Below, piece after piece: positions 17,077 through 25,843 of a DNA stretch of 64,000 bases. The DNA is taken from positions 2,851 through 66,850 of the forward strand of contig VTEF01000010.1 in NCBI GenBank assembly GCA_008180335.1, read 5' to 3'. How positions within the stretch are numbered: position 1 is the stretch's first letter; every line of letters begins with the position of its first letter. The notes under the pieces were generated by a model. It had not been told where the DNA came from. It did no database searches and worked only from the letters and a program-made list of their open reading frames with translations. A program made the translations under genes and the position numbers. Source of the stretch: Priestia megaterium (GTDB taxonomy: Bacteria; Bacillota; Bacilli; Bacillales; Bacillaceae_H).

Positions 17077-17382
17077 ATGTATAATTTTCAAAATGATATT
17101 CAAACGTTAGGTATGGATGATTTTCAAACAGAGCAAATGCTAATTTGGGATCCTCAAACTCAAAGCTATTACACAGCTGACAATCGTCAGGATATCGCTG
17201 GAGGGCGATGTGGCGGAGGACGATGCGGCGGAGGACGTTGTGGAGGCGACGGACGCTGTGGGCGATGCGGGAACTGTGGAAGTTGTTTTAGCTGTTTCAA
17301 TTGTTTTAGATGCTTTAACTGCTTTAACTGTTTTAGATGTTTTAACTGTTTCAATTGTTTTAGATGTTTTGGGGGAAGATAA
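17077..17382 (+). CDS. Heterocycloanthracin/sonorensin-type bacteriocin precursor
   Basis: 101 residues. The leader (about 1-41) carries DDFQTEQMLIWDPQTQSYY, the conserved leader of this TOMM family. The core contains 16 cysteines; from the fourth on, every third residue is Cys. It begins with Gly-rich GGGRC units and ends in repeated FNC and FRC triplets. Cys residues are the substrate for azoline/azole formation by the enzymes encoded next. A shadow frame of similar length is an effect of the repeat. ATG 17077 has TAGGAGG nine bases before it. Confidence 0.92.
   Translation: MYNFQNDIQTLGMDDFQTEQMLIWDPQTQSYYTADNRQDIAGGRCGGGRCGGGRCGGDGRCGRCGNCGSCFSCFNCFRCFNCFNCFRCFNCFNCFRCFGGR
17286..17372 (+). 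repeat. 27-bp tandem repeat in precursor core
   Basis: The codons for FRC-FNC-FNC recur with a period of 27 bases (nine residues) within a 9-base subperiod. Copies differ at third positions (TGC/TGT, AAC/AAT), so the array arose by duplication but is under protein-level selection. It should be prone to copy-number change. Confidence 0.8.
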
Positions 17383-17422
17383 ATTCCACCGTTTAAAAAA
17401 TAACGATCTGAGAACGAGTAAC

Positions 17423-17456
17423 TGCCCCTGCATCATCTGTTACAGGGGCCCTTTAT
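17423..17456 (+). terminator. Hairpin between precursor and enzyme genes
   Basis: TGCCCCTG (17423-17430) pairs with CAGGGGC (17443-17449), followed by CCTTTATT. The short, imperfect T-tail suggests partial termination, which would give much more precursor than enzyme mRNA. Confidence 0.6.
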
Positions 17457-17544
17457 TAGAAAGAAGCTTAATTATCATAAAGGACAAACAAAAATACATA
17501 ACATGATAGTGCTTAGGAATGATTCACCGATAAGGAGGAGTAGA

Positions 17545-19494
17545 ATGACAACTGTGAATGCCTCTACACGGTTAAAGGTGAAAAGAGACACGTTTTTTCT
17601 CCCAGATCCAGCTGGGGGTGTATATTTCAGAAATAACTCAAGTTCATTTCGGTTAAAAGGCAATACAATTTATCAATGGATTGAAAAATTAATCCCAATG
17701 TTCAATGGGGAACACTCATTAGGAGAGCTGACATATGGATTACCTGCGCCATACCAAAACCGAGTGTATGAAATTGGAGAGTTATTGTATCAAAACGATT
17801 TTGCTCATGATGTCAGTCAAGACCGTCCACATCAATTAGAAAGTAGCATTGTTCAAAAGTATGCTTCACAAATTGAATTTTTGGAGAATTTTATCGGGTC
17901 GCCAGCATTTCAATTTCAAAGATATCGTCAAGCAAACGTATTAGCGGTTGGTTCTGGGCCTTTTTTTATCTCATTGGTTTCAGCACTGCTTGAATCGGGT
18001 CTGCCGAAGTTTCATATTGTCATAACTAATTCAATGCCTACCAATCAGCTCCGCCTAAAGGAACTAATAGAGAATGCATCTAAAACGGATTTAGAAGTGA
18101 ACGTAGCGAAGATAATCATACAAAAAGAAGATGATTGGGAAGAAGTTGTGCAGCCGTTTGAGTCAGTTTTGTATGTCTCAGAGGAAGAAAACACCGAAGA
18201 ATTGCGCGCTCTTCATGCGGTTTGCAGGAAAGAAAAGAAGACATTTATTCCAGCTGTAATGTTACAGACAGTAGGCCTTGCAGGGCCAATTGTACATCCG
18301 GATTCCGAGGAATGCTGGGAGTCTGCTTGGCGCCGTATCCACTCATCTGTGATTCATAAAGAGGGAGGTTTGCAAAAGTTTTCTTCAACAGCAGGAGCGA
18401 TGCTTGCAAATGTCATTGTATTTGAATTATTTAAAAACGTAACAGGCGTGAATAAATCAAAAAAAAGCAATGAGTTCTTTCTTCTCGACTTGGAATTATT
18501 AGAGGGTGACTGGCATTCGTTTTTAAAACACCCATTCGCAGGAACACCTGGGCATGCAGCTGCTGAACTAGTAGAAAATCTTGACCGAAAAGTGAACCAG
18601 CAATCTGTCAGAGATCATTCAAGTGGTTTGTTTGGCTACTTCAATCAGCTAACATCTCCAGTATCAGGAATTTTTCATAAGTGGGAAGAAGGAGATTTAA
18701 AGCAGCTTCCATTGTCTCAGTGCGGTGTCCAAGTGGCTAACCCTCTGTCAGATGAATCAGCTGAACTTCTCCCTCAGATTGTATGTTCAGGTTTGACACA
18801 TGAAGAAGCAAGAAGAGAAGCGGGTCTTACCGGCATTGAACAATATGTATCGCAAATGAAAGATGTTCTTTTTATGGATGTAAATGAAGAAAAGAATAAT
18901 GCCATCGCATTACAGCAGTTTATCGGTGTTGGCGCTGGAGAAACAGCGGTGGAAGCAGTTTGCCGAGGATTGCAAAAGTGCTTAGACGACGAACTGAACA
19001 AACGTACAGTTCATCAAAAAGAATCAATTTTTCGCGTGCAGCTAGATACGATAGAAGATGAAAAATGCAGCTTTTACTTACAAGCACTCGCTACATTACA
19101 AGAAACACCGATAATTGGTTTAGGACAAAAAGTGCTAGGGTTCCCAGTAGTGTGGATAGGCATAAATAAACATTGGTATAAAAGCGCGGGTTTAACTGTA
19201 ACAGCGGCACTGCAAAGAGCGTTGCAACAAGCTATTATGGACATACAAAATCAAATGAGCTCTTCTCAAATAACAGCGTTCAATCTTCCGTCGGACTCTC
19301 TAATAGAAGCGGAGTCTACAAGGCTCGCACTACGTAATGAAGAGCGGACAGACTTGGAGATATTTCAGTCTGCAACGCAGATTTTAAAACGAAATAACAG
19401 GAAGCTTGTAGTCTTTGATTTAGCGGCAGAAGCGTTTTTAAAAGAAGGCTTGGCAGGAGTGTATGGTGTACTGTTAAGAGAGGAGAAATCTTAA
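17545..19494 (+). CDS. Thiazole-containing bacteriocin maturation protein (E1-like)
   Basis: About 649 residues from ATG 17545, which has AAGGAGGAG before it; the frame is open upstream from 17503. It begins LKVKRDTFFLPDPAGGVYFRNN and has an E1/ThiF-like segment near 135 (ANVLAVGSGPFFISLVSALLESG). It fits the putative thiazole-containing bacteriocin maturation protein family that always accompanies heterocycloanthracin precursors. It likely binds the leader or supports the cyclodehydratase. Its stop shares one base with the next start. Confidence 0.85.
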   Translation: MTTVNASTRLKVKRDTFFLPDPAGGVYFRNNSSSFRLKGNTIYQWIEKLIPMFNGEHSLGELTYGLPAPYQNRVYEIGELLYQNDFAHDVSQDRPHQLESSIVQKYASQIEFLENFIGSPAFQFQRYRQANVLAVGSGPFFISLVSALLESGLPKFHIVITNSMPTNQLRLKELIENASKTDLEVNVAKIIIQKEDDWEEVVQPFESVLYVSEEENTEELRALHAVCRKEKKTFIPAVMLQTVGLAGPIVHPDSEECWESAWRRIHSSVIHKEGGLQKFSSTAGAMLANVIVFELFKNVTGVNKSKKSNEFFLLDLELLEGDWHSFLKHPFAGTPGHAAAELVENLDRKVNQQSVRDHSSGLFGYFNQLTSPVSGIFHKWEEGDLKQLPLSQCGVQVANPLSDESAELLPQIVCSGLTHEEARREAGLTGIEQYVSQMKDVLFMDVNEEKNNAIALQQFIGVGAGETAVEAVCRGLQKCLDDELNKRTVHQKESIFRVQLDTIEDEKCSFYLQALATLQETPIIGLGQKVLGFPVVWIGINKHWYKSAGLTVTAALQRALQQAIMDIQNQMSSSQITAFNLPSDSLIEAESTRLALRNEERTDLEIFQSATQILKRNNRKLVVFDLAAEAFLKEGLAGVYGVLLREEKS

Positions 19495-21437
19495 TGGGGG
19501 CTCGGGTGTTAATTGTCGGAGAAGGTTTAGTAGCAGATTGTGTATATGAAAAAGTGCACATGCACTATCCAGTAGTTCGTCAAGCTGACTTTGAGAAAGG
19601 AATTCCAAAAGATATCAATTTTGCTGTAGTGTTGCACGATGCATGGAACCCTTCTATTCATTACCAAGCAGAAGAGATAATGCGGTCGTGCGGCACTCCT
19701 TGGATTAGAGGTTTTATTTCGTTTGGCGAGGGCGTGATTGGTCCGTTCGTTCAGCCTGACAAACCAGGATGTTCTCAATGTGCAGATGTTCGTCGGCTTA
19801 TAGCCGGATATGACCGCAAAGAAATGTGGACGCTGCAGCAAAGGTTTGCCTCACAAGAAGAAATACAGTGCGATGCATGGGCATCTCGAACGGGAATTTT
19901 GCAGATGTCTGCTTTCATTGAAAAAGAGATACAACTTGTACTAGAAGGAGATCGCAGCAGCTTAGACGAAAAGCTGTTTCTGCTTAACTTGAAAACGTTA
20001 AAGAGTTCTTCTCATATCATTTTGCCGGACCCGTTGTGCAGTTTATGCAGCCAGCTGCCTGAAGATTCAGCAAAAGCAGCTGAAATCACGCTGCAATCAA
20101 GTCCGAAAATCAGTGAAGATAATTACCGCTGCAGACCGATAAGTGAATTAAAAACATTTTTAGTTAAAGACTATCTCGATTACCGAACTGGGCTGATGAA
20201 TGGCAAAAGACATGATTATGTTTTGCCGTTTGCAGATGTAGTTGTAAATATGCCGCTGTTTGCAGGCGATGAAGGAGTAGCAGGTCGTACCCACTCATAT
20301 GAGGCCAGTGAGTTAACTTCGATTTTGGAAGGTTTGGAGCGATATTGCGGCATACAGCCTCATGGCAAGCGAACCGCCGTTCATGACAGTTACCAAAACC
20401 TGAAAGATAAAGCACTTAACCCTATTGAAGTAGGAATCCATGCAGAAAAACAGTATAGCCAGCCTGATTGTCCATTTAAGCCGTTAAGTCCGAATCGTCC
20501 TATAAATTGGGTATGGGGCTATTCATTTTTACAGAAGCAATCCATTCTAGTTCCAGAGTTACTTGCTTATTACAGCTTAGGCTGCGGGGATGGCTTTGTC
20601 TATGAAACGTCTAATGGGTGTGCATTAGGAGGAAGTTTAGAAGAAGCCATTTTTCACGGTATTTTAGAAGTGGTTGAGCGCGATTCATTCTTAATCACTT
20701 GGTATGCGCAGTTATCGCTTCCGCGTCTTGACATTCGTTCTGCTTGCGATAAAGAATTACAGCTCATGGTTGACCGTGTCCGCTCAGTTGCGGGCTATGA
20801 TTTACATTTTTTCAACTCAACGATGGAACATGGTATTCCAAGCATTTGGGCAATTGCGAAAAACAGGAAAGAAACAGGAATGAATCTAATTTGTGCCGCT
20901 GGAGCTCATCCAGATCCGATAAAGGCTGTAAAAAGTGCAATTCACGAACTGGCAGGCATGATGCCTTCATTTGACGGGAATTTTGAAGCAAATCGAAAAA
21001 ATTATGAGAAATTGCTTCATGATTCATCGCTGGTGAAATATATGGAGCATCACGGAATGCTTTATGGTTTGCCGCAAGCAGAAGAGCGTTTGCAATTTTT
21101 GTTAGATGAAAATGGTTCGTCCCAAACATTTGAAGAGGCATTTACACCGCAAAAGCAGAGTGCTGATTTGACTAATGACCTTCATGATATTCTAGAGAAG
21201 TTTCGTGAGTTGAATCTTGAGGTAATTGTCGTAGATCAAACTGCTCCGGCAATTAAACGAAACGGATTATATTGTGTAAAAGTATTAATTCCAGGAATGC
21301 TGCCTATGACATTTGGCCATCACCTTACCCGTTTAGAAGGGCTAGAAAGGGTTTTAAGAGTGCCGGTGGAACTAGGATATAAAAAACAGCTGCTTACTCT
21401 TGAGGAACTTAATCCGCATCCTCATCCGTTTCCATAA
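19494..21437 (+). CDS. TOMM cyclodehydratase: ocin-ThiF-like + YcaO fusion
   Basis: 647 residues. The N-terminal ~200 residues are an E1-like leader-docking domain with two CxxC pairs (GCSQCADV and LCSLCSQL) that would bind zinc. The rest is a YcaO domain: SNGCALGGSLEEAIFHGILEVVERDSF holds the ATP/Mg residues, and the protein ends in a PHPHPFP motif, as catalytically active TOMM YcaO proteins do. It converts core Cys to thiazoline with ATP. Translationally coupled to the gene before it. Confidence 0.92.
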   Translation: MGARVLIVGEGLVADCVYEKVHMHYPVVRQADFEKGIPKDINFAVVLHDAWNPSIHYQAEEIMRSCGTPWIRGFISFGEGVIGPFVQPDKPGCSQCADVRRLIAGYDRKEMWTLQQRFASQEEIQCDAWASRTGILQMSAFIEKEIQLVLEGDRSSLDEKLFLLNLKTLKSSSHIILPDPLCSLCSQLPEDSAKAAEITLQSSPKISEDNYRCRPISELKTFLVKDYLDYRTGLMNGKRHDYVLPFADVVVNMPLFAGDEGVAGRTHSYEASELTSILEGLERYCGIQPHGKRTAVHDSYQNLKDKALNPIEVGIHAEKQYSQPDCPFKPLSPNRPINWVWGYSFLQKQSILVPELLAYYSLGCGDGFVYETSNGCALGGSLEEAIFHGILEVVERDSFLITWYAQLSLPRLDIRSACDKELQLMVDRVRSVAGYDLHFFNSTMEHGIPSIWAIAKNRKETGMNLICAAGAHPDPIKAVKSAIHELAGMMPSFDGNFEANRKNYEKLLHDSSLVKYMEHHGMLYGLPQAEERLQFLLDENGSSQTFEEAFTPQKQSADLTNDLHDILEKFRELNLEVIVVDQTAPAIKRNGLYCVKVLIPGMLPMTFGHHLTRLEGLERVLRVPVELGYKKQLLTLEELNPHPHPFP

Positions 21438-21459
21438 TCAATTATGAGGAGGCAGGAGG

Positions 21460-23031
21460 ATGGAAATAGAGACGTTTCTGCATAACTTACATTTTGATAT
21501 CGATAAGGTCATACCTGAAAATTGGACTGTAGATTGGGAAGATGCGCCGCTTGTCTATAAGCTTTATCGCCATTTACCTGTCGTTCCGCTTTCTTCTGAC
21601 ATACCTTTAACACTAGAAAGACAAGAAACTCCTGTAAAGCCTAATCTAGAAAAAATCAGCCATTTTCTTTGGTATGTATTCGGTCTGACGCAATATTGTA
21701 ACTCGGTTTCTTCTTTTGGCTGGAAAGAACATACTTCAGTGCAATTGTTTCGGAGATTTGTTCCTTCTGGAGGGGCGCTGTATCCAAATGAATTATACAT
21801 CTATTTAAAATTGAAAGATTTGCCTGAGGGAGTCTATCACTACGATGTCGCCCACCATCGTTTAGTATTAGTGCGTCAAGGTAATTTCGATTCCTATCTG
21901 GCTCGAGCGCTAGGCAATCAGTGCGATGTTTCAGATTGTTTTGGTGTTATATTTATTTCGACAATGTTTTGGAAAAACTTTTTTAAATACAATAATTTAT
22001 CTTACCGCCTGCAAGGATTAGATGCCGGAGTACTGATTGGTCAGTTGCTTGAAATCGCGAAAAAGTTCAATTTTGCATCAGGAGTGTATTTTCAGTTTAT
22101 TGACCGAGCTGTCAACCATCTGCTTGGGCTGTCTGATGAAGAAGAAAGTGTGTATGCAGTTATTCCTTTATCTACAGAACATGCAATCAGGTGGTTTAGT
22201 CAGCATGATTCAAAAGAGAATATGCTTAATAGTCAATTATGCGGGGAATTGCCAAAAGTTCAGCATGATTATTATATCGGTTCAAAAAGAATAACCGATT
22301 ATCCAATGCTGAGAAAAATGAATGAAGCATCTGTGACAGAAACCTTTGTCTCTTTCCCGAACCTTAAGGAAAAGAGAAGTTTCGTAAATGAGCTGAAAAG
22401 CGTCATTTTGCCGAACGTTAAGAGATTACAGTATGATATCGCGTCAGTCTGTCAAAAACGGCTTTCACCAGACAGAGACTTTGTTTTGAAAGAGATAAGC
22501 CAGATAAAATTAGCCGCTTTATTACAAGAGGCCATGCTTTCCTTTTCATATCGCAATGATTTAGATGGAGAGCAGCAGAACCCAAAGCCGCGTGTCTCAC
22601 TTTATGGCTCCTTTTATAATGTTGAAGGTGTTCCGAGCGGAGCTTATTATTATGACAGTGCTGCTCATGCATTAAGACAGATACGTTCCGGAGATTACCG
22701 GCTGTTCCTGCAAACTGGAATGGCGATGGACAATGTGAACTTATTGCAAGTGCCGATTTGCTTACATATAGTGGGCGACAGGCATCATCTCACCGAGACG
22801 CTGGGATATAGAGGATATCGCATTCAACAGATGGAAGCGGGGATGCTTGTGCAGCGGCTGCTCTTGACAGCAACGGCTATGAATATGGGCGGTCATCCGC
22901 TCTTAGGATTTGATGCAAATGCATGTGATGACCTTTATGAAATAAATCAAAAAGGAAAGACCAGCTTAATTCAACTGCCAATCGGCCCACATCGTCCTCG
23001 TGATTGGCTGAAGGGAAGTCTGCGCAGTTAA
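21460..23031 (+). CDS. SagB-type dehydrogenase (azoline oxidase)
   Basis: 523 residues made of two nitroreductase-like halves. The first has RRFVPSGGALYPNELYIYLK and the second PRVSLYGSFYNVEGVPSGAYYYD, followed by ETLGYRGYRIQQMEAGMLVQRLLLTA. SagB/ThcOx enzymes use FMN to oxidise thiazolines to thiazoles. AGGAGGCAGGAGG precedes ATG 21460. It is the last gene of the cluster; no transporter or immunity gene follows. Confidence 0.9.
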   Translation: MEIETFLHNLHFDIDKVIPENWTVDWEDAPLVYKLYRHLPVVPLSSDIPLTLERQETPVKPNLEKISHFLWYVFGLTQYCNSVSSFGWKEHTSVQLFRRFVPSGGALYPNELYIYLKLKDLPEGVYHYDVAHHRLVLVRQGNFDSYLARALGNQCDVSDCFGVIFISTMFWKNFFKYNNLSYRLQGLDAGVLIGQLLEIAKKFNFASGVYFQFIDRAVNHLLGLSDEEESVYAVIPLSTEHAIRWFSQHDSKENMLNSQLCGELPKVQHDYYIGSKRITDYPMLRKMNEASVTETFVSFPNLKEKRSFVNELKSVILPNVKRLQYDIASVCQKRLSPDRDFVLKEISQIKLAALLQEAMLSFSYRNDLDGEQQNPKPRVSLYGSFYNVEGVPSGAYYYDSAAHALRQIRSGDYRLFLQTGMAMDNVNLLQVPICLHIVGDRHHLTETLGYRGYRIQQMEAGMLVQRLLLTATAMNMGGHPLLGFDANACDDLYEINQKGKTSLIQLPIGPHRPRDWLKGSLRS

Positions 23032-23038
23032 CAAAGAT

Positions 23039-23067
23039 CTATATTACTGATTTGTAAACTAATATAG
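23039..23067 (+). terminator. Inverted repeat at end of TOMM cluster
   Basis: CTATATTA pairs with TAATATAG around 13 bases, eight bases after the stop. It has no T-run, so it could be a weak terminator or mRNA 3'-end stem. The following 170 bases hold nothing recognisable. Confidence 0.45.
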
Positions 23068-23240
23068 AAGAAGCTTTCAATTATTAACGTTCATTCACCT
23101 GTTTTCAAATAATTAACTATCATGGAAATAAAAATACATTTATTTTATCTCATCGGTAAGATAGAATAAATTGAATACAGGTTTTTATGGTCTTTCAAGA
23201 CATTTGTGTTGATTAATATCGTTATATATTAAAACTTTTT

Positions 23241-23270
23241 GAGCATCTGATTTGGAGGATGCTCTTTTTT
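23241..23270 (+). terminator. Rho-independent terminator
   Basis: GAGCATC and GATGCTC enclose ten bases and are followed by six T. It stands between the TOMM cluster and the next gene. Confidence 0.82.
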
Positions 23271-23377
23271 ATAGTAATATGTAACAGGTTATTTGTTCTT
23301 GAAAGCTATATCAATGCCATATAACCAGCCTAGATGCATTATATCTTGCAAATATAAAAAGATAGGTGGAAAACAAC

Positions 23378-24346
23378 ATGAAAGAAACAAAACCATATAG
23401 AGTTTTATTGTATTATATGTACGTACCAATTGAGAATCCGGAGGAATTTGCTGCTGAGCATTTAGAGTTTTGTAAAGAACTTGAGCTAAAAGGGCGGATT
23501 CTAGTTGCGGCAGAAGGAATTAATGGAACAGTATCAGGAACGGTAGAACAAACAAACCAATACATGGAAACGATGAAAAGTGATGCTCGTTTCGCAGATA
23601 TGGTGTTTAAAATAGATGAAGCAGATGAACATGCATTTAAAAAAATGCGCGTTCGTCATCGACCAGAACTTGTGACGCTACGCTTAGAAGACGATGTGAA
23701 CCCGTTAGAAACAACAGGTAACTACTTAAGTCCAAAGCAATTCTTTGAAGCTATGCAGCAAGAAGATACAGTGGTAATCGATGCTAGAAATGATTATGAA
23801 TACGATTTAGGCCACTTTAGAGGCGCCGTTCGCCCTGACATTAGAAACTTCCGCGAACTTCCTGAGTGGATTCGGGAAAACAAAGAAATATTTGAAGACA
23901 AAAAAGTGCTTACGTATTGCACAGGCGGCATCCGTTGTGAAAAGTTTTCAGGATGGTTACTGCAAGAAGGATTTAAAGATGTTAGTCAACTTCACGGCGG
24001 TATTGTCACATATGGAAAAGACCCTGAAGTGCAAGGAGAATTATGGGACGGGCAGTGCTATGTGTTTGATGAACGCATCAGTGTTCCTGTTAATCAAAAA
24101 GAGCATGTCGTTGTCGGGAAAGATCATTTCACCGGTGAACCATGCGAACGCTATGTAAACTGCGCAAATCCGGAATGTAATCGAAAAATTCTATGCTCAG
24201 AAGAGAATGAACACAAATATTTACGCAGCTGCTCACACGAGTGCAGAGTAAACCCGCGCAATCGTTATGTAACAGAACACGGTTTAACAGAGGAAGAATT
24301 TGCATTAAGAGTGCAGCAAGTAGAAAATGAACACGTAACACAATAA
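23378..24346 (+). CDS. trhO: tRNA uridine(34) hydroxylase TrhO (rhodanese family)
   Basis: 322 residues from ATG 23378, chosen because ATAGGTGG (23361-23368) is well spaced for it; an in-frame GTG at 23366 is too close. An N-terminal TrhO/YceA domain ([14 protein letters not shown]) precedes a rhodanese domain with the active-site loop [16 protein letters not shown] Cys-rich tail ([21 protein letters not shown]) may bind metal. It makes 5-hydroxyuridine at the wobble position of certain tRNAs using O2. A housekeeping gene. Confidence 0.9.
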   Translation: MKETKPYRVLLYYMYVPIENPEEFAAEHLEFCKELELKGRILVAAEGINGTVSGTVEQTNQYMETMKSDARFADMVFKIDEADEHAFKKMRVRHRPELVTLRLEDDVNPLETTGNYLSPKQFFEAMQQEDTVVIDARNDYEYDLGHFRGAVRPDIRNFRELPEWIRENKEIFEDKKVLTYCTGGIRCEKFSGWLLQEGFKDVSQLHGGIVTYGKDPEVQGELWDGQCYVFDERISVPVNQKEHVVVGKDHFTGEPCERYVNCANPECNRKILCSEENEHKYLRSCSHECRVNPRNRYVTEHGLTEEEFALRVQQVENEHVTQ

Positions 24347-24376
24347 TAAAAAAGTTGTCTAAATTGGAAATAAATC

Positions 24377-24411
24377 AAAAAAGCTAAGCGTTTTTTACGC
24401 TTAGCTTTTTT
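24377..24411 (+). terminator. Terminator of trhO
   Basis: AAAAAAGCTAAGCG and CGCTTAGCTTTTTT form a long stem that ends in T. Confidence 0.9.
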
Positions 24412-24580
24412 GATGCTAAAGGATTGTACGCCTATTTTAGAAAAGGAATCATGAATCCTCAAGGGATTAAGCATTATGTTATTGAATAGGATAAGAAGAA
24501 TTCATTTTCTTATCAATTTAATAAAGAACAACTGCCGTTAAAAAGATCGAAACACAATAGTTTTTGATTGGAGGAGTTTT

Positions 24581-25213
24581 ATGGCCAAAGTAACTGCAGG
24601 AATGATAACTGTTGCTTTAATGCTGATTTTAAGCGGCTGTATCGCAAAACAAGTCGCTATTGATGAAGACAGAAATCAAGATCACCCGAGTGTAATGGCA
24701 GAAAAGACAGCACAAGAAAATGACTGGGCAGCTGCTAAAGAAGTAAAAACAGCTAATCAAGAGGAGCCGCCAAAAGATACGCCCAAAACCGATAGCCCTA
24801 TAAAACCTCCTAAAAAAGAAGAGCCGCCAGGTGTGCAAAAGGTGGACGACAATATTTATGTACGAATGAATGCCTACTTGCACGCATGGGTAAGTGCGAT
24901 TAATACAAACTCTTTTCATGAAGTAGCACCATATTTACAGCCAAATAGTTCCTTATATTATGAGCAAAAAGCATTGATTAACAATTTATTTCAGAAGAGA
25001 ATTACGAAAGAATTAGTGGATTTTAAAGTGATGGCTATATATGAAGATGACACGACTGCAAAGCCGGATGATTACAAAATTCAAACCGCTGAAACGATGA
25101 AAGTTTATCAAGCAGATGGCAGCGCGAGCACAACGAATGATAGCTGGCTTTACTCAGCAGAGTATTCGAATGGAGCGCTCTTGTTAACAAAGATTGAAAG
25201 AGTGAAAGAATGA
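24581..25213 (+). CDS. Lipoprotein with TcaA/NTF2-like domain
   Basis: 210 residues. A signal peptide with lipobox LILSGC puts the lipid-modified Cys at about residue 21. A low-complexity Pro/Lys/Glu linker (about 60-85) follows, then YVRMNAYLHAWVSAIN and a fold resembling the NTF2-like end of TcaA-type proteins. It is expected to be anchored on the outer face of the membrane. Function unknown. GGAGGAG precedes ATG 24581. Confidence 0.75.
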   Translation: MAKVTAGMITVALMLILSGCIAKQVAIDEDRNQDHPSVMAEKTAQENDWAAAKEVKTANQEEPPKDTPKTDSPIKPPKKEEPPGVQKVDDNIYVRMNAYLHAWVSAINTNSFHEVAPYLQPNSSLYYEQKALINNLFQKRITKELVDFKVMAIYEDDTTAKPDDYKIQTAETMKVYQADGSASTTNDSWLYSAEYSNGALLLTKIERVKE

Positions 25214-25265
25214 ATGACTGATCCAAGCAACCGCAGAAAGCACAGCTGATACAGATTATCCAAAA

Positions 25266-25296
25266 AGATAGAAGAGGCTGTGCTCTTCTATCTCTT
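25266..25296. terminator. Bidirectional terminator
   Basis: AGATAGAAGAG and CTCTTCTATCT flank six bases. An A-run on the left and a T-containing stretch on the right let it serve the lipoprotein gene on + and the small gene at 25344 on -. Confidence 0.75.
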
Positions 25297-25343
25297 ATAA
25301 AAAAGAAATGAGAAAAACATAAAAACGATTGCTGAAGAATCTT

Positions 25344-25490
25344 TTATGAATTTTTAGTTTCAGATGTTGGGAGATGGACACTTAGTCCAAATAAAAACAG
25401 TCCATTCGGCATGCGATCAGTTTGTACAAGTTCAGACATATCTTTGATTAATCCAACTAAAATCTCTAATACAGTTAACAAATCGACCAT
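25344..25490 (-). CDS. Small hydrophobic protein, 48 residues
   Basis: Reading on the minus strand, AAGGAGG lies nine bases before ATG 25490, about the best binding site possible. The peptide begins MVDLLTVLEILVGLIKDM, an amphipathic or membrane-prone helix, and continues with a polar tail ending in SETKNS. No family was recognised. It could be a small membrane peptide. The good binding site and the convergent terminator at 25266 argue that it is real. Confidence 0.55.
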   Translation of the reverse strand: MVDLLTVLEILVGLIKDMSELVQTDRMPNGLFLFGLSVHLPTSETKNS

Positions 25491-25716
25491 TGTATTAGCC
25501 TCCTTATTTTGAAGGAAAAGATAGCTGAAAAATACCTTCTGTCTGCACACACAAATAGTATATGATAAGAACCGGACAAGATTACATATAATCTTTTGGA
25601 ATAGCAGTCATCATTTCATTAAGATATGTTAGCGGCTTTTTCTGCTGTTAGTGAGATTTATATGAAAAATTCTGATAGAAGTATGTTCTAAATAATTATT
25701 CCTTAAAGTAAAAAGC

Positions 25717-25776
25717 TTAATAGAGTTGTCAATCATTATTATCAAAATTGATAATAATGATTGACAACTCTATTAA
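25717..25776. promoter_or_regulatory. 60-bp perfect palindrome containing an operator
   Basis: Each 29-base arm reads TTAATAGAGTTGTCAATC followed by ATTATTATCAA, mirrored perfectly around a two-base centre (25746-25747). The innermost part, ATTATTATCA-n4-TGATAATAAT, recurs at 25786. A TTGACA box in the right arm (from 25763, in TGATTGACAAC) could serve as a -35 element. It is probably a regulator binding site controlling the genes at 25844 and 26385. Confidence 0.7.
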
Positions 25777-25785
25777 AGTCGGTTT

Positions 25786-25809
25786 ATTATTATCACAAGT
25801 GATAATAAT
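25786..25809. promoter_or_regulatory. Second copy of the palindromic operator
   Basis: ATTATTATCAC-AA-GTGATAATAAT is a perfect 24-bp palindrome. Its half-site differs from the inner half-site of the palindrome at 25717-25776 only in the last base. The two centres are 51 bp apart, about five helical turns, which would place two bound dimers on the same face. Confidence 0.7.
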
Positions 25810-25843
25810 CAAGAATAACTTATGGAAAGTGGTGAATAACGAG

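Noticed and set aside
17286-17372. Tandem repeat as a CRISPR-like or non-coding satellite array
   Set aside because: The repeat keeps the Cys-every-third-residue frame, sits directly after a recognised bacteriocin leader and has no spacers.
25748-25843. N-terminal extension of the HTH regulator through the palindromes
   Set aside because: The codons lie inside two perfect operators and no binding site precedes TTG 25748.
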